Shown: positions 32,679-41,408 of the stretch, in pieces
How the letters are laid out: every line of letters begins with the position of its first letter
Numbering within the stretch: position 1 is the first letter of the stretch
Assembly (NCBI GenBank): GCA_030156535.1
Contig: JASGMJ010000007.1
Coordinates: 1 to 64,000, forward strand
Length of the DNA stretch: 64,000 nucleotides
Source: Candidatus Sumerlaeota bacterium
Lineage (GTDB): Bacteria > Sumerlaeota > Sumerlaeia > SLMS01 > JAHLLQ01
Direction: 5' to 3'
Notes under the pieces: generated by a model
What the model was told of the DNA's origin: nothing
The model's input: only the letters and a program-made list of their open reading frames with translations
Database searches by the model: none
Program-made: the position numbers and the translations under genes

Positions 32679-33461
32679 TCAAGCGGCGGGGAAGCCCGAA
32701 GCCATTGGGTGGTGCTCCAGGGACCAGCCGCAACCTTCGGCCGCGATGGTGCCGGAGTACCCCTCGGGCACCGGCAAGGGCTCCATGCGCCAGCGGGCCA
32801 CTTCCCCGGGGCGCCCGTCAACGGTGAGCAGACGGCACGGTTCGTCTTCGCGGACAGTGACCTCGAAGCGGCGCGTGGGAAAGCGCAGACCATCGCCGGT
32901 GGCCTTCACGTAGGCTTCCTTGCGCGTCCAGCAACGGTAGAAGGCGGCGAGGCGCCCGGCCGGTGTGGGCTCGGCATTGATGGCGGCAATCTCGGCGGGA
33001 CGGTAGAATCGACGGGCGAGCCGGGCCGTCTCGCGGTCCGGATTGTGCCACTCAATATCGACCCCCACGTGGCGATGAACGGCAAAGGCGGCGACGGCGT
33101 ACTCGTGCGAATGCGAAAGGTTGAAGTGCAGATGGGCGACGTGCGCACGCGGACACAGGCGGGGCTTGCCGTTGGCGTCGAGAATCAACTCGATCCCCGC
33201 CCCGGCGCAGCCCAGCAGCTCGCCGAGAATCGCACGCAGGCCCGCGCGCGCAGCGATGAATTGAGAGCCATGCGCGGGATTGACAAGCCGGCTGGCGCGT
33301 TCGCGCTCTGATGCCGAGAGGAACTTCGCAGCCAGACGTTCGGCGCGCCCGGCGTCAGCGTCGATCCGCCACATCCAAACGGAAACGATATTCTCTGGCG
33401 GAAGCACCACTCTCCTGTTCCTCCTCGGCGCGCGAATTGCCGCCGCCGTTCCTCCCTCCAT
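32679..33461 (-). CDS. 4'-phosphopantetheinyl transferase, Sfp type
   Basis: A 260-residue protein with the family motifs 'HVGVDIEWHNPD' (Mg-binding Asp135, Glu137) and 'FYRCWTRKEAYVKATGDGL' (Glu182 in WxxKE). The conserved 'FNLSHSHEYAVAAF' precedes them. It moves the phosphopantetheine arm from CoA to carrier-protein serines. The two-lobed length is typical of Sfp/Gsp enzymes that prime polyketide, peptide or fatty-acid carrier proteins. No carrier protein is encoded nearby. ATG 33461 follows AAGGGG. Confidence 0.85.
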   Translation of the reverse strand: MEGGTAAAIRAPRRNRRVVLPPENIVSVWMWRIDADAGRAERLAAKFLSASERERASRLVNPAHGSQFIAARAGLRAILGELLGCAGAGIELILDANGKPRLCPRAHVAHLHFNLSHSHEYAVAAFAVHRHVGVDIEWHNPDRETARLARRFYRPAEIAAINAEPTPAGRLAAFYRCWTRKEAYVKATGDGLRFPTRRFEVTVREDEPCRLLTVDGRPGEVARWRMEPLPVPEGYSGTIAAEGCGWSLEHHPMASGFPAA

Positions 33462-33505
33462 GCCCGCCCCTTGAAGGGCAAGCGGCGTTCGCCTCAATAG
33501 GCCAG

Positions 33506-33601
33506 GGTTCGTAGTGCGCGGTTCAAGGTTCGAGCCAGGTTGTCCCGGCCCCGCAAAGATTCTCTGCTGCAATCCAAGCCTCGAACCTCAAACCACGAAC
33601 C
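33506..33601. repeat. Inverted pair of heptamer arrays (GGTTCGN type), locus A
   Basis: Contiguous heptamers GGTTCGT, AGTGCGC, GGTTCAA, GGTTCGA occupy 33506-33533. On the opposite strand GGTTCGT, GGTTTGA, GGTTCGA occupy 33601-33581. The two arms face each other across 47 bases between two minus-strand genes. The same architecture recurs at 51214-51338. Confidence 0.6.
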
Positions 33602-33620
33602 GCGAAAAACGCTCTTCGCT

Positions 33621-34526
33621 TCACCACACCCGCCATCCGCCGCTCTGGGGATCGGCAACTCGGTAACGCCGCAGAGGATCCGAATCTCCTTCGCCGCCAA
33701 CGAGTATCTCTCCCCCGCCATCGAGAAAGCACAGCGCCTCGGCCTGCTCGAAACTGTCGAGCGTGTCCACGCACGGCAATGCCAGGGTGATCGTCGCCAG
33801 GGAATCCCCTGCCGGCGCCGGCCATGTGACCAGTTGTGTACCACCCGTGTTGTTCGAGTGGCGCAGCAGGGCAAAGCGCTGTCCCGGCAACCAGTCGGCG
33901 CCCTTCGTTTTGTAGCCGTTGCTCGGATCGGGCAGCGTCCGCACCAACACGGGGACCGCGACGGTGTCATCGGTCTTCGGTTCCACGCGATAGAGACGCG
34001 TCGCATCACTGTCGTCGCGGTCGCGCGTCACCAAAATCAACGCGCCGGTCTCCGGTTCCACGGCAAGGCCCTCGGCGTCCTCGTTGCTCGACGGGAAGGC
34101 GATGCGCAGGCGCTCGGCGTCGCTCAGAATCACCTCGCGATTCGAGACAGGCAATTCGGGTTCGGGCACGCGGTAGACGGCGACTTCCGCGCGGTTGAGA
34201 TCGTTGTTCCCCGTATCGGCCAGATAGACCCACGTCTGCCCGTCCACTTCGGCAACGGCGATGTCTTCCCAGTCGATGGCGTTCACATCGGCGAGGAGAA
34301 ACGTCGCGCGCACGGCACCACCGGGCTCAAAGGCAAAGAAGCGCGCGCTTCCCCCGCTGTCGTTGTGGCCATAGACAACGCCGGGATGACGCTGGCTGGC
34401 GCCGAGGCCCGAGAGTTCGGGAAGGACATCGGGCTTGGGCGCCGTTGCCGCTGCCTGCACGACGGGGCAGGCACCCGCGACAAAGGCGGGGAGGGCGAGC
34501 AGCAGGATCGTGGCGGCAGACGACAT
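33621..34526 (-). CDS. Secreted beta-propeller-like protein
   Basis: A 301-residue protein with a signal peptide (SSAATILLLALPAFVAGA) and a Cys just after it (GACPVV) that could be lipidated. Repeated strand pairs 'GVVYGHNDSGGSARFFAF', 'WEDIAVAEVDGQTWVYLADTGNN' and 'EDAEGLAVEPETGALILVT' are typical of phytase-like or strictosidine-synthase-like propellers. The 'DWEDIA' and 'DTGNN' motifs occur in propellers that bind Ca2+. No specific reaction can be assigned. The promoter at 34568-34596 serves it alone. Confidence 0.6.
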   Translation of the reverse strand: MSSAATILLLALPAFVAGACPVVQAAATAPKPDVLPELSGLGASQRHPGVVYGHNDSGGSARFFAFEPGGAVRATFLLADVNAIDWEDIAVAEVDGQTWVYLADTGNNDLNRAEVAVYRVPEPELPVSNREVILSDAERLRIAFPSSNEDAEGLAVEPETGALILVTRDRDDSDATRLYRVEPKTDDTVAVPVLVRTLPDPSNGYKTKGADWLPGQRFALLRHSNNTGGTQLVTWPAPAGDSLATITLALPCVDTLDSFEQAEALCFLDGGGEILVGGEGDSDPLRRYRVADPQSGGWRVW

Positions 34527-34567
34527 GACGAGGAGGTTCTCCGGTGCGTGGTGACACGTTCCGATGG

Positions 34568-34596
34568 ATTTGACAGCGGCCGGGCCTGTTGGTCAA
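34568..34596 (-). promoter_or_regulatory. Promoter for the propeller-like gene
   Basis: TTGACC (34596-34591), exactly 17 bases, TCAAAT (34573-34568). Four of six -10 positions match. The leader to ATG 34526 is about 35 bases. It lies in the gap after the uracil-DNA glycosylase gene, which is therefore upstream but separate. Confidence 0.55.
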
Positions 34597-34612
34597 GGCT
34601 GCCACTCGGTGC

Positions 34613-35374
34613 TCAGCCGCCTTTGCCCGGTGGCGTGCGGCCAAAGAAGGCCATGACCTGTTTCATGTCCTCCCAGACAAGGCGCTTGGCCGAGGCATTG
34701 CGCAGCAGGTACGCGGGGTGGTAGGTTGGCATTACGGAGATGCCATGAAAATCGAGCCACCGGCCACGCGCGGCCGTCATTGACTTGTCGCGAAGATCGG
34801 GCATCAACCCCATCAACGCGGTGCGTCCCAGCAGAACGATGGCTTTGGGCTGGAGAATCTCGATCTGACGGTGAAGGTAGGGAAGGCAGGTTTCCATTTC
34901 GTCGGGCTCGGGCTGGCGGTTTTGGGGCGGGCGGCACTTGACGACATTGCCGATGAAGACCTCGCTGCGCTTGAACTGCATGGCCTCGATGATTTTTGTG
35001 AGCAGGTCGCCTGCCTTGCCGACGAACGGGCGCCCCTGCTGATCCTCGTTGAAGCCCGGGCCTTCACCGATGAACATCAGCTCGGCCATCGGGTCGCCCT
35101 CACCGGGAACGGTGTTGGTGCGTCCATGGCAGAGGCGGCATTTTTCGCACCCGGCAACTTCGGTGGCAATCGCCTGCAGTGCCGTCACGCGGTCCTCAAG
35201 CGCCAGCGACGGCTTCGCGTCGAAGGTGGCTGCCGGAGGCGGCGCGGGCGTGGACGCCTCGGCGGGAGCGGAGGCGCTCTGTGCCTTCACCTCGTACTTT
35301 TCCAAAAATCCGAAACCGAGAGTCTTCCAGATGCGGAGTTGATTGCGAACGGGGTCGTCGGCGGACGGGGTCAC
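34613..35374 (-). CDS. Family 4 uracil-DNA glycosylase (UDGa type)
   Basis: A 253-residue protein. The Fe-S ligands are visible as CEKC (with RLC just after), NVVKC and METC. The catalytic region is 'MFIGEGPGFNEDQQGRPFVGKAG', and the C-terminal DNA-binding motif is 'MPTYHPAYLLR'. It removes uracil from DNA in base excision repair. The N-terminal ~80 residues are a Pro/Ala-rich extension, usual for bacterial members of this family. GTG 35374 follows CCGGAGACC; a longer GTG start at 35410 has no ribosome site. Confidence 0.9.
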   Translation of the reverse strand: MTPSADDPVRNQLRIWKTLGFGFLEKYEVKAQSASAPAEASTPAPPPAATFDAKPSLALEDRVTALQAIATEVAGCEKCRLCHGRTNTVPGEGDPMAELMFIGEGPGFNEDQQGRPFVGKAGDLLTKIIEAMQFKRSEVFIGNVVKCRPPQNRQPEPDEMETCLPYLHRQIEILQPKAIVLLGRTALMGLMPDLRDKSMTAARGRWLDFHGISVMPTYHPAYLLRNASAKRLVWEDMKQVMAFFGRTPPGKGG

Positions 35375-35756
35375 GGGCAGGTCTCCGGTGGTGATGCGGG
35401 AAAGTAACACAACGCCCCCTGCCGGATACCAGCCGAATTCCCGAAAAGAGAACCGTGGAGGGAAGGGCGTGGCACGGGCGCATCATTCAGGAGGAATTGT
35501 GCGAAATGTTTCACATTGTGGGGTCGGTGAAGTTGACGCGGGCAGGGGGAGTGCCCCACCCTTTCAGCGGGAAGTAGTCCGGTCAGGAGCTTCTCCATCG
35601 TGCAGGCTCAAGATTGGGGAATGACGCTTGCTCCGCAAAGGCCTCGCGAGTAGGAGCAAGTGGGTTTTACGGAGCCCCGACCTTGATTGGCAGCGCCAAC
35701 CATTGGATTTCGCCGTGGAAAATCGTCGGCAGACAGGGAGAACGCAAACGCTGGCA
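35375..35756. other. Divergent intergenic region before the pseudopilin cluster
   Basis: A 382-base gap between the glycosylase (leftward) and the first pseudopilin gene (rightward). A near-palindrome, GCGAAA-TG-TTTCAC, lies at 35501-35514 and could be an operator. AGGAGG at 35490-35495 precedes a GTG frame of 41 codons (35499-35624) whose product matches nothing I know. No convincing -35/-10 pair was seen. Confidence 0.4.
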
Positions 35757-36323
35757 ATGAACACGGCGCCCTTTTCCCTCGGCCACCCCGCCCTCTTCGA
35801 GGGGCGGCGATCCCGTGCGTTCCACGCCCGGGGCTTTTCGCTGATCGAAATCCTCGTGGTCCTCGCGATCCTGACGATTATGACGGGGGTTGCGCTCTTT
35901 GGCTATTCGAGTTACCGCGAGTCACTGGTCCTGACGACCACCGGCAGCACGGTGCAGCGCACCTTGATGCAGGCCCGCAATCGCGCCATTCACCTGAACC
36001 TGCCCCATCAGGCCGTGATCGACATCGACGCCAACACGATCTGGGTCAATCAGCTCAACAGTTCCAAGACGGAAACGACTCCGAAGGTGGTGCCCGAGAC
36101 CTCTCTCGGGGATTTCGTCCGGATTTCCAGTCTGAAAATCGGATCAAGCACCTTTACCAGCGGAACCCACACGATTGCGTTTGAAACGGATGGACGCAAT
36201 CCGCTGGTGATCGTGAATCTGTACCGGCTTGCGGGCGATCCGGCGGCGGCCCAGTCCTTTACGGCCGTGCGCCTGTACCCGTCCTCGGGCGAAGTGCAAG
36301 TCCTCGACTCCACGAAATTGTAG
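35757..36323 (+). CDS. GspH-like minor pseudopilin
   Basis: A 188-residue protein with a prepilin leader cut at ARG|FSLIEILVV (Glu5 present), then a long hydrophobic helix. The C-domain ends in a short beta-rich tail (AVRLYPSSGEVQVLDS) like GspH/FimT proteins. In type II secretion the H protein sits near the pseudopilus tip. ATG 35757 leaves a 30-residue leader before the cut, longer than most. It opens the nine-gene cluster with a six-base gap to the next gene. Confidence 0.75.
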   Translation: MNTAPFSLGHPALFEGRRSRAFHARGFSLIEILVVLAILTIMTGVALFGYSSYRESLVLTTTGSTVQRTLMQARNRAIHLNLPHQAVIDIDANTIWVNQLNSSKTETTPKVVPETSLGDFVRISSLKIGSSTFTSGTHTIAFETDGRNPLVIVNLYRLAGDPAAAQSFTAVRLYPSSGEVQVLDSTKL

Positions 36324-36329
36324 CATCCT

Positions 36330-36779
36330 ATGAGAAGGCCGAGCGGACAAACGATCTTCACACGAACCCACCGGGGCTTCACCCTGGTCGAGGTTCTCGT
36401 CGCCATGGCCCTGCTGCTGGCGGGGATCGTGGCCATCGTCCAGCTGTTCCCGGTCAGTCTTCAGGCCAACACGGAAGCCATCCTGAAAGGGAATGCGACG
36501 CTGCTGGCCCACCAGAAGGTGCAGGAACTCCGCACCGACGCGGACCGGCAGGCGCTGGTAATCGAGGAAATCCGCGACCGCAATGGCCTGACGGACCCCA
36601 TCGTGTGGCCGGTGGACCCCCGGATGACCTACTCTTATGCAGGCGAGTCCGAGCTCGCCAACGGCGACACCCCCGGCGATCCCCGCGACGACTCCAATGT
36701 ACCCCGGGTCGTCGTACGCCTGGCACCGGATTTCGACCCCGAAGAACCGATCCTGTACGAAATGCGATTCGACGAGTGA
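36330..36779 (+). CDS. GspI/PilV-like minor pseudopilin
   Basis: A 149-residue protein with cleavage motif HRG|FTLVEVLVAMALLLAG and Glu5. The 'LLAHQKVQELR' helix after the membrane part is typical of the PilV/GspI group. The 3' part ends on a short beta segment (VVRLAPDFDPEEPILYEMRF). It is flanked within 6-22 bases by the H-like and J-like genes, matching the canonical H-I-J-K order of tip pseudopilins. Confidence 0.75.
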   Translation: MRRPSGQTIFTRTHRGFTLVEVLVAMALLLAGIVAIVQLFPVSLQANTEAILKGNATLLAHQKVQELRTDADRQALVIEEIRDRNGLTDPIVWPVDPRMTYSYAGESELANGDTPGDPRDDSNVPRVVVRLAPDFDPEEPILYEMRFDE

Positions 36780-36801
36780 CACCGCCCCCAACCGGCTTGA
36801 A

Positions 36802-37779
36802 ATGAAACGACGCAACCTGACATACGCCAACAATCGACGGGGCCTTTCGCTGACGGAAGTGCTCGTGGCTCTTGCGATTTCGCTGGTCTTTCTCGGCAGC
36901 GTCGTCACGGCCTACGTCCAGATTGCCAAGGCAGCGGATTTCGCTGAGGCGCAGGTGGCGGCCCATACCCGCGCCCGTATTGCCGTGGACGCGGTCTTGC
37001 GCGATCTCGGCGGCGTGCGCACCGACCCGTTGCTCACCGATCAGCAGTTCTTTCTCTCCTCCTCCTCGCTGACCTACGGCGACAACATCGACAACGACCG
37101 CGACGGCAACACGGACGAGGAAGTCCTCGATGGCCGCGACAACGACGGCGACTGGAACATCGGCAAGGACAACCACGCGCAGATTGGCCGTTTCCGCGAG
37201 CGCCCGGACTATCTGGGCATCGCCGACCTTGGAGATTTCGGGGTGGACGAGGACATCGTCTTCTCGCACGACGAGCTCCGTTTTCGGATTCCCTCGGACC
37301 CGGGTGGCTCGGCCTTTGCCCGCGAGATCACCTATCGCGTCGAGACCTTCGACGGCCAGGACAACGTGCTGGTGCGCCGCGTCGTCACCGATCCCGGCGG
37401 CGCCAACGAAGCGATCGATATCGAGCCCGTGGTCTTTGAAGTCGTCAGCTTCGACGTACTGGCTATGAACCCGAACGACGACGTGGATTCGCCGGTGACG
37501 CCCGCGCGGCCTTACTGGGAGCAGAACTGGGATTCCACGGCCATTCAGTGGCCCGCACAGTCGGCCCTGAATGCACCGTTCGGGACGCCGCCTTTTGAGT
37601 TTCCTTCGGCGGTTTACGTGGGAATCACGGTGAGCGCGGAAGACATTCCGCTCAGCGAAATCGACGGCTGGCCGCTGGGTGGCAGGCCGCTTCGCACAGT
37701 CAGCCTTTCGAGTACCACAGCCATTGAAGCCGTTATCAAGCATCCGGTCTACCGCGATTACGTTCGCAGACCCCAGTGA
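36802..37779 (+). CDS. GspJ-like minor pseudopilin
   Basis: A 325-residue protein with RRG|LSLTEVLVALAISLVFLG (Glu5). An acidic 'DNIDNDRDGNTDEEVLDGRDNDGD' stretch (shown in parts: DNIDNDRDG, DEEVLDG, RDNDGD) looks like Ca2+-binding loops. The rest is beta-rich. ATG 36802 overlaps no neighbour. Its TGA is read as GTGA by the next gene's start. The J protein is normally part of the I-J-K tip complex. Confidence 0.7.
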   Translation: MKRRNLTYANNRRGLSLTEVLVALAISLVFLGSVVTAYVQIAKAADFAEAQVAAHTRARIAVDAVLRDLGGVRTDPLLTDQQFFLSSSSLTYGDNIDNDRDGNTDEEVLDGRDNDGDWNIGKDNHAQIGRFRERPDYLGIADLGDFGVDEDIVFSHDELRFRIPSDPGGSAFAREITYRVETFDGQDNVLVRRVVTDPGGANEAIDIEPVVFEVVSFDVLAMNPNDDVDSPVTPARPYWEQNWDSTAIQWPAQSALNAPFGTPPFEFPSAVYVGITVSAEDIPLSEIDGWPLGGRPLRTVSLSSTTAIEAVIKHPVYRDYVRRPQ

Positions 37780-40346
37780 GAAAGAATCGGTTGGGTGAAA
37801 TGAGAATGAACGGCAGAACACGATCGATCGCCTTCGCGGGCCCTTTGCGGGCCCGGCGCGGTTCCACGATCCTGCTCGTCGTCACAATTCTTTCGCTGCT
37901 GGTGTTGCTGGCGGTGACGATGACGTTCGCCAGCCGGATGGAGCTTTCCTCGGCGCACAACTATTCCGTGGGCGTGCAGAACCGCGTGGCGTCGCTGACG
38001 GCGGTGGACGCGATTGCCCGGCAGTTGCAGGAATCCGTTCCGTCCGGTCCGCTCAGCCCGTTGGACCTGACGCTGAGTGGCGATCTGCAAAGCCTGCGCC
38101 CCGGCGAGGCAAGCGCCAGCACGCTGGCACGCCTCGGCGATCTCCCTCCCAACGAATCGCTTCGCCGGCTCTCCGGTGTGGCCATTGATTCCGCCACTTC
38201 CAACGAGCGCCGGGACTTCCGCCTGATCCAGACGACGGGCACCGGCGAGGTTCTCGTTCTAGATGCAGGCGGACGCATCAACCTCAATGCCGCCAGCGTT
38301 GAAGTGCTCGAAGGCTTCTTTGAAGTCGTTCGCGAGGAAGGACAGTGGCCGATCAATCCCCGGGCCATCGCCGAGGCCATCGTGGCCACCCGGCTAGGCC
38401 CCGACGGCGCCCCTGGCGAGAAGGGGGTCGACGACGACCACGACGCCCATCTGAGCGTCTTCACTGACGAGAATTCCGCAAAGACGGCGGACTGGTACTA
38501 TCGCGGCCCCGAGGCGCGCACGGTGGATGCAATCCTTGCCGCAGTGCGCGAAGATCCCGCCCTGATTCCCCAGCGCGACCGTCAGGCACGCCAGGCCGCG
38601 CGCAAGACCCTGATGACCAATCTCGACGAGGCCGACGAGTACATCGCCGACATCCGCCTGCCCGCCTTCGGCGACGACGTGCGCTTCGGCAGCGTCCTCG
38701 ATTTGCTCGCCTTTGCCGACATCCGCAACGCGGGCATGAATGCCGAAATCGCCCAGTACATCGCGCCGCTGGTCACGACGTTCAGCGTCAGCGTCGACGA
38801 GGTGATCGTGGACGGCGAGGCGCGTCCGCTCGTGGACATCAACCGCGCCAGCGCCGAAGAACTGTACGAGGCACTTGTGGCGCTGTACGGCGACGAGAAG
38901 AACCCCCGGCTACTGATGCAGTATGCCGTCAACATTGTGGATTTCCGCGATGCGGACGACACGCCGACGCTCTACCCGGGCACCAGTGGCCCCGAGGCCA
39001 TTCTGGGCGCCGAACGCACGCCGTTCATCAGTGAAGTCTATCCCGACGCCACCAGCCCGAACGACGAGGGCGACGACGGCCAGTTCGTGGAACTCCACAA
39101 TCCGTGGAATCAGGACATCGACGTCACCGGCTGGCAGTTGCGCGGCGCGGGCGGCGTCTTCCCCCTGGCCGGGCGCATCGCCGCGGGCGGATATCTGATC
39201 CTGACCGACGACATCGACAATTCGCTCGAAGACCCCGACAGTGCCACCCCGGGAACGGGGAGCCTGTATGACGTGTTCAAGGTGATTCCCGACGGCCGGA
39301 GCCGGCGGGCGCTCGCGCAGGCGGGCTTCAGCCTTCCCGATGCCGGACGCAACATTCCAGTGACACTGTTCAACGCGAGTGGCGACCTCATTGACGTGTT
39401 CGTCTATACGGCGGATCCCCGCGACTCGGATGGCCTGTACTCGTTCCAGCGCAACAATCCGCTGGTGCGCGAGTCGGCGCGTCTGCGGGCAACGCCCTTT
39501 GGGCTGCCGCCGCGCAGCAGCGAGCCGGATGCGTGGACGCTGACGCGGCTCCAGAACTATCCGCAGAATGGCCCGTTCGTCAGCTCGGTGGATCTGTTGA
39601 GCGTATTCGCGGGTTTTGCCGATGCTCGGGAACGGGAGGCGAGCCAGTGGGGCTTCCCACAGCCAGTCTCGCCCAAGAGCCCTTCGAGCCGGGACCGTGA
39701 GACGGCGGCCGACCGCACACTGATCAATGCCCTGGTTCTCGATGCGTTCACGGTGGAGAGCCGCCCGGGCACTGTCGCCTTGGGAGATTCTTCGGAAAAA
39801 GTGAGCGAAAAAGCGCACGCTCTGGGGCGGGAGGATGCGGAATCCCGCACACTTCTGGAGCAGGCGGGTGCCCGGCCTGACACGCAAACGGCAGTGCTGG
39901 CGGCCGTCCTGGCCAGTGAACACGCGCCTGGATGGCATCACGGACGGGTAAACATGAACACGGCCGGGGAACTGGCACTGGCGTCGCTTCCTGGTATCTC
40001 ACGAAACGCCGCCGCCGCCATCGTGGAACGCCGCCAGCGTTTGTTGCAGCGGGCTCTCGAAGGCGAAGCCGAAGACGGGATCACCTACCACGTTCCAAGC
40101 GATCTTTTGGTGGACGATCTGATTTGGCCGGCGGCCTGGACAGCGGGACAAAGGATCGACGCGATGCGCCAGCTTCTTCCCCATATTTCCCTGAACAGCC
40201 GCGCCTTTCTGCTTGTGGGCCAACCGCGCATCGAAGCAGGCTCCGACAGTGATCTTCAAAGGGCAATGCGGGTTGAGGCCCTAGTGAGCGTTGATCGTAA
40301 CGCCCCCGAGGTGCTGTACCGTAGAAAAGTTGTGTCTCCCCAGTGA
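37776..40346 (+). CDS. GspK-like pseudopilin with helix-hairpin-helix and lamin-tail-like domain
   Basis: An 856-residue protein, more than twice the size of ordinary GspK. The start is RRG|STILLVVTILSLLVLL, with no Glu5, as is usual for K proteins. 'GGRINLNAASVEVL', 'LVDINRASAEELYEALV' and 'HGRVNMNTAGELALASLPGISRNAAAAIVERR' (quoted in parts here: INLNAAS, INRASAEEL, VNMNTAGEL) are helix-hairpin-helix-like motifs. Around 415-475, 'FISEVYPDATS', 'GQFVELHNPWNQDIDVTGW' and 'GGYLILTDDID' resemble a lamin-tail domain. GTG 37776 overlaps the J stop (GTGA); ATG 37800 is an alternative. K caps the pseudopilus in type II systems. The extra domain could bind a surface or substrate. Confidence 0.75.
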   Translation: MRKNRLGEMRMNGRTRSIAFAGPLRARRGSTILLVVTILSLLVLLAVTMTFASRMELSSAHNYSVGVQNRVASLTAVDAIARQLQESVPSGPLSPLDLTLSGDLQSLRPGEASASTLARLGDLPPNESLRRLSGVAIDSATSNERRDFRLIQTTGTGEVLVLDAGGRINLNAASVEVLEGFFEVVREEGQWPINPRAIAEAIVATRLGPDGAPGEKGVDDDHDAHLSVFTDENSAKTADWYYRGPEARTVDAILAAVREDPALIPQRDRQARQAARKTLMTNLDEADEYIADIRLPAFGDDVRFGSVLDLLAFADIRNAGMNAEIAQYIAPLVTTFSVSVDEVIVDGEARPLVDINRASAEELYEALVALYGDEKNPRLLMQYAVNIVDFRDADDTPTLYPGTSGPEAILGAERTPFISEVYPDATSPNDEGDDGQFVELHNPWNQDIDVTGWQLRGAGGVFPLAGRIAAGGYLILTDDIDNSLEDPDSATPGTGSLYDVFKVIPDGRSRRALAQAGFSLPDAGRNIPVTLFNASGDLIDVFVYTADPRDSDGLYSFQRNNPLVRESARLRATPFGLPPRSSEPDAWTLTRLQNYPQNGPFVSSVDLLSVFAGFADAREREASQWGFPQPVSPKSPSSRDRETAADRTLINALVLDAFTVESRPGTVALGDSSEKVSEKAHALGREDAESRTLLEQAGARPDTQTAVLAAVLASEHAPGWHHGRVNMNTAGELALASLPGISRNAAAAIVERRQRLLQRALEGEAEDGITYHVPSDLLVDDLIWPAAWTAGQRIDAMRQLLPHISLNSRAFLLVGQPRIEAGSDSDLQRAMRVEALVSVDRNAPEVLYRRKVVSPQ

Positions 40347-40419
40347 TGCAGTTGACGACGCGGGGATGAGGAACGAGTCTGGAAGCGAAGCTTTCAATAC
40401 TGCTGGAAGAGGACCGAAC

Positions 40420-41397
40420 GTGACCGTCGCAAGGCATGGCAAACTGCAGGGCCGCAGGGCTTTCACACTCGTGGAAATGCTCATCGTCGGTGCCCTGATT
40501 GCCCTTTTCGCCGGAATGGCGATTTTCGGGGTCCAACAGCAATTCCGCTCGAACCAGCGCAAGGCCGTGATCGGTGAAACGCGCCAGCTCGCCACCGCAC
40601 TCGACTTTGCCTACAACGACATCGGGCTTTTCCCCAAAATCGCCTTCCTCCAGAACAGCATTACAACGCTGCGCATTGAGAGCACCCGCGAGTTCGGCAA
40701 TCAGGACGCGATCTTCGGCGACTTCCAGACACACGGAATCGCCTCGGGTCTTCAGGCGCTCTTGATTCCCGAAAAGTGGGACGGCCCGTACTTCTCGGCC
40801 TCGCAGTCGCGTACCCGTGTTTCCCAGGGACGTGGCGGCAGCCGCTCCATGCAGGTGCCCAACCTGCCCACGAACAGCTTTGGCTCCAATGGCTTTTCCT
40901 GGCCCGTTGATACGTTCAACAACCCGTACATGCTCTATTGCCTCAGCATCGACCCGGACTCGGGCGGCCTGTACTTCACGACGGAAACGGCCGTCACGGA
41001 TCCCAACAGCGGGAGCACGACGCTGGTGGACAACCTGACGGATGCGTCGGCAACGGGCAATGCGTTCAACGCGGTTGTCAGCTATGGCCCCAATCAGGTG
41101 CCCGGTGGCGGCGAGTACGCCAATATCCCGGGCAATCCTGCGGATCCTCCCGGCTTGGGCACCCCGTACGGCCTCCGGCTGTATACGGGAAACCCGGCGG
41201 ACGAGAGTACTCCGTTGCTGTTGCTGGGGCCGGGGCTTCTGCGAGGCAACGAAGGCGCTACCAGGGCGAATGTCTGGGGCGTGAGCTATGCGAACAATGC
41301 AGGCACGAGCACTGCCGGGTTCGCGCAGGATGATAATGGAACGACACCGGTGGGCATTACCGATGTTGGCTCCGACGATGTTGTGTTTACTTTCTGA
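40420..41397 (+). CDS. Large GspG-like pseudopilin with Ala at -1
   Basis: A 325-residue protein. GTG 40420 is chosen for its GGAAGAGGA site and short leader. The prepilin motif is RRA|FTLVEMLIVGALIALF, with Ala instead of Gly before the cut and Glu5 kept. Later 'FSWPVDTFNNPYMLYCL' corresponds to the DPWGxPY loop of GspG but has lost its Pro-Trp-Gly core. 'VVSYGPNQVPGGGEY' matches the G-type 'SxGPDGxPG' loop. It is the first of five G-like genes in tandem. Confidence 0.65.
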   Translation: MTVARHGKLQGRRAFTLVEMLIVGALIALFAGMAIFGVQQQFRSNQRKAVIGETRQLATALDFAYNDIGLFPKIAFLQNSITTLRIESTREFGNQDAIFGDFQTHGIASGLQALLIPEKWDGPYFSASQSRTRVSQGRGGSRSMQVPNLPTNSFGSNGFSWPVDTFNNPYMLYCLSIDPDSGGLYFTTETAVTDPNSGSTTLVDNLTDASATGNAFNAVVSYGPNQVPGGGEYANIPGNPADPPGLGTPYGLRLYTGNPADESTPLLLLGPGLLRGNEGATRANVWGVSYANNAGTSTAGFAQDDNGTTPVGITDVGSDDVVFTF

Positions 41398-41408
41398 GGG
41401 ATACCACC

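Noticed and set aside
23901..32827. Three plus-strand frames of 700-950 codons opposite the Agl23-like, DUF2298 and xanthan-lyase-like genes
   Set aside because: They are artefacts of high third-position GC. The minus-strand genes have membrane helices, signal peptides and family motifs.
35499..35624. 41-codon GTG frame with an AGGAGG site
   Set aside because: The product has no hydrophobic segment or recognisable motif, and the AGGAGG could be chance in purine-rich DNA. It is noted but not called.
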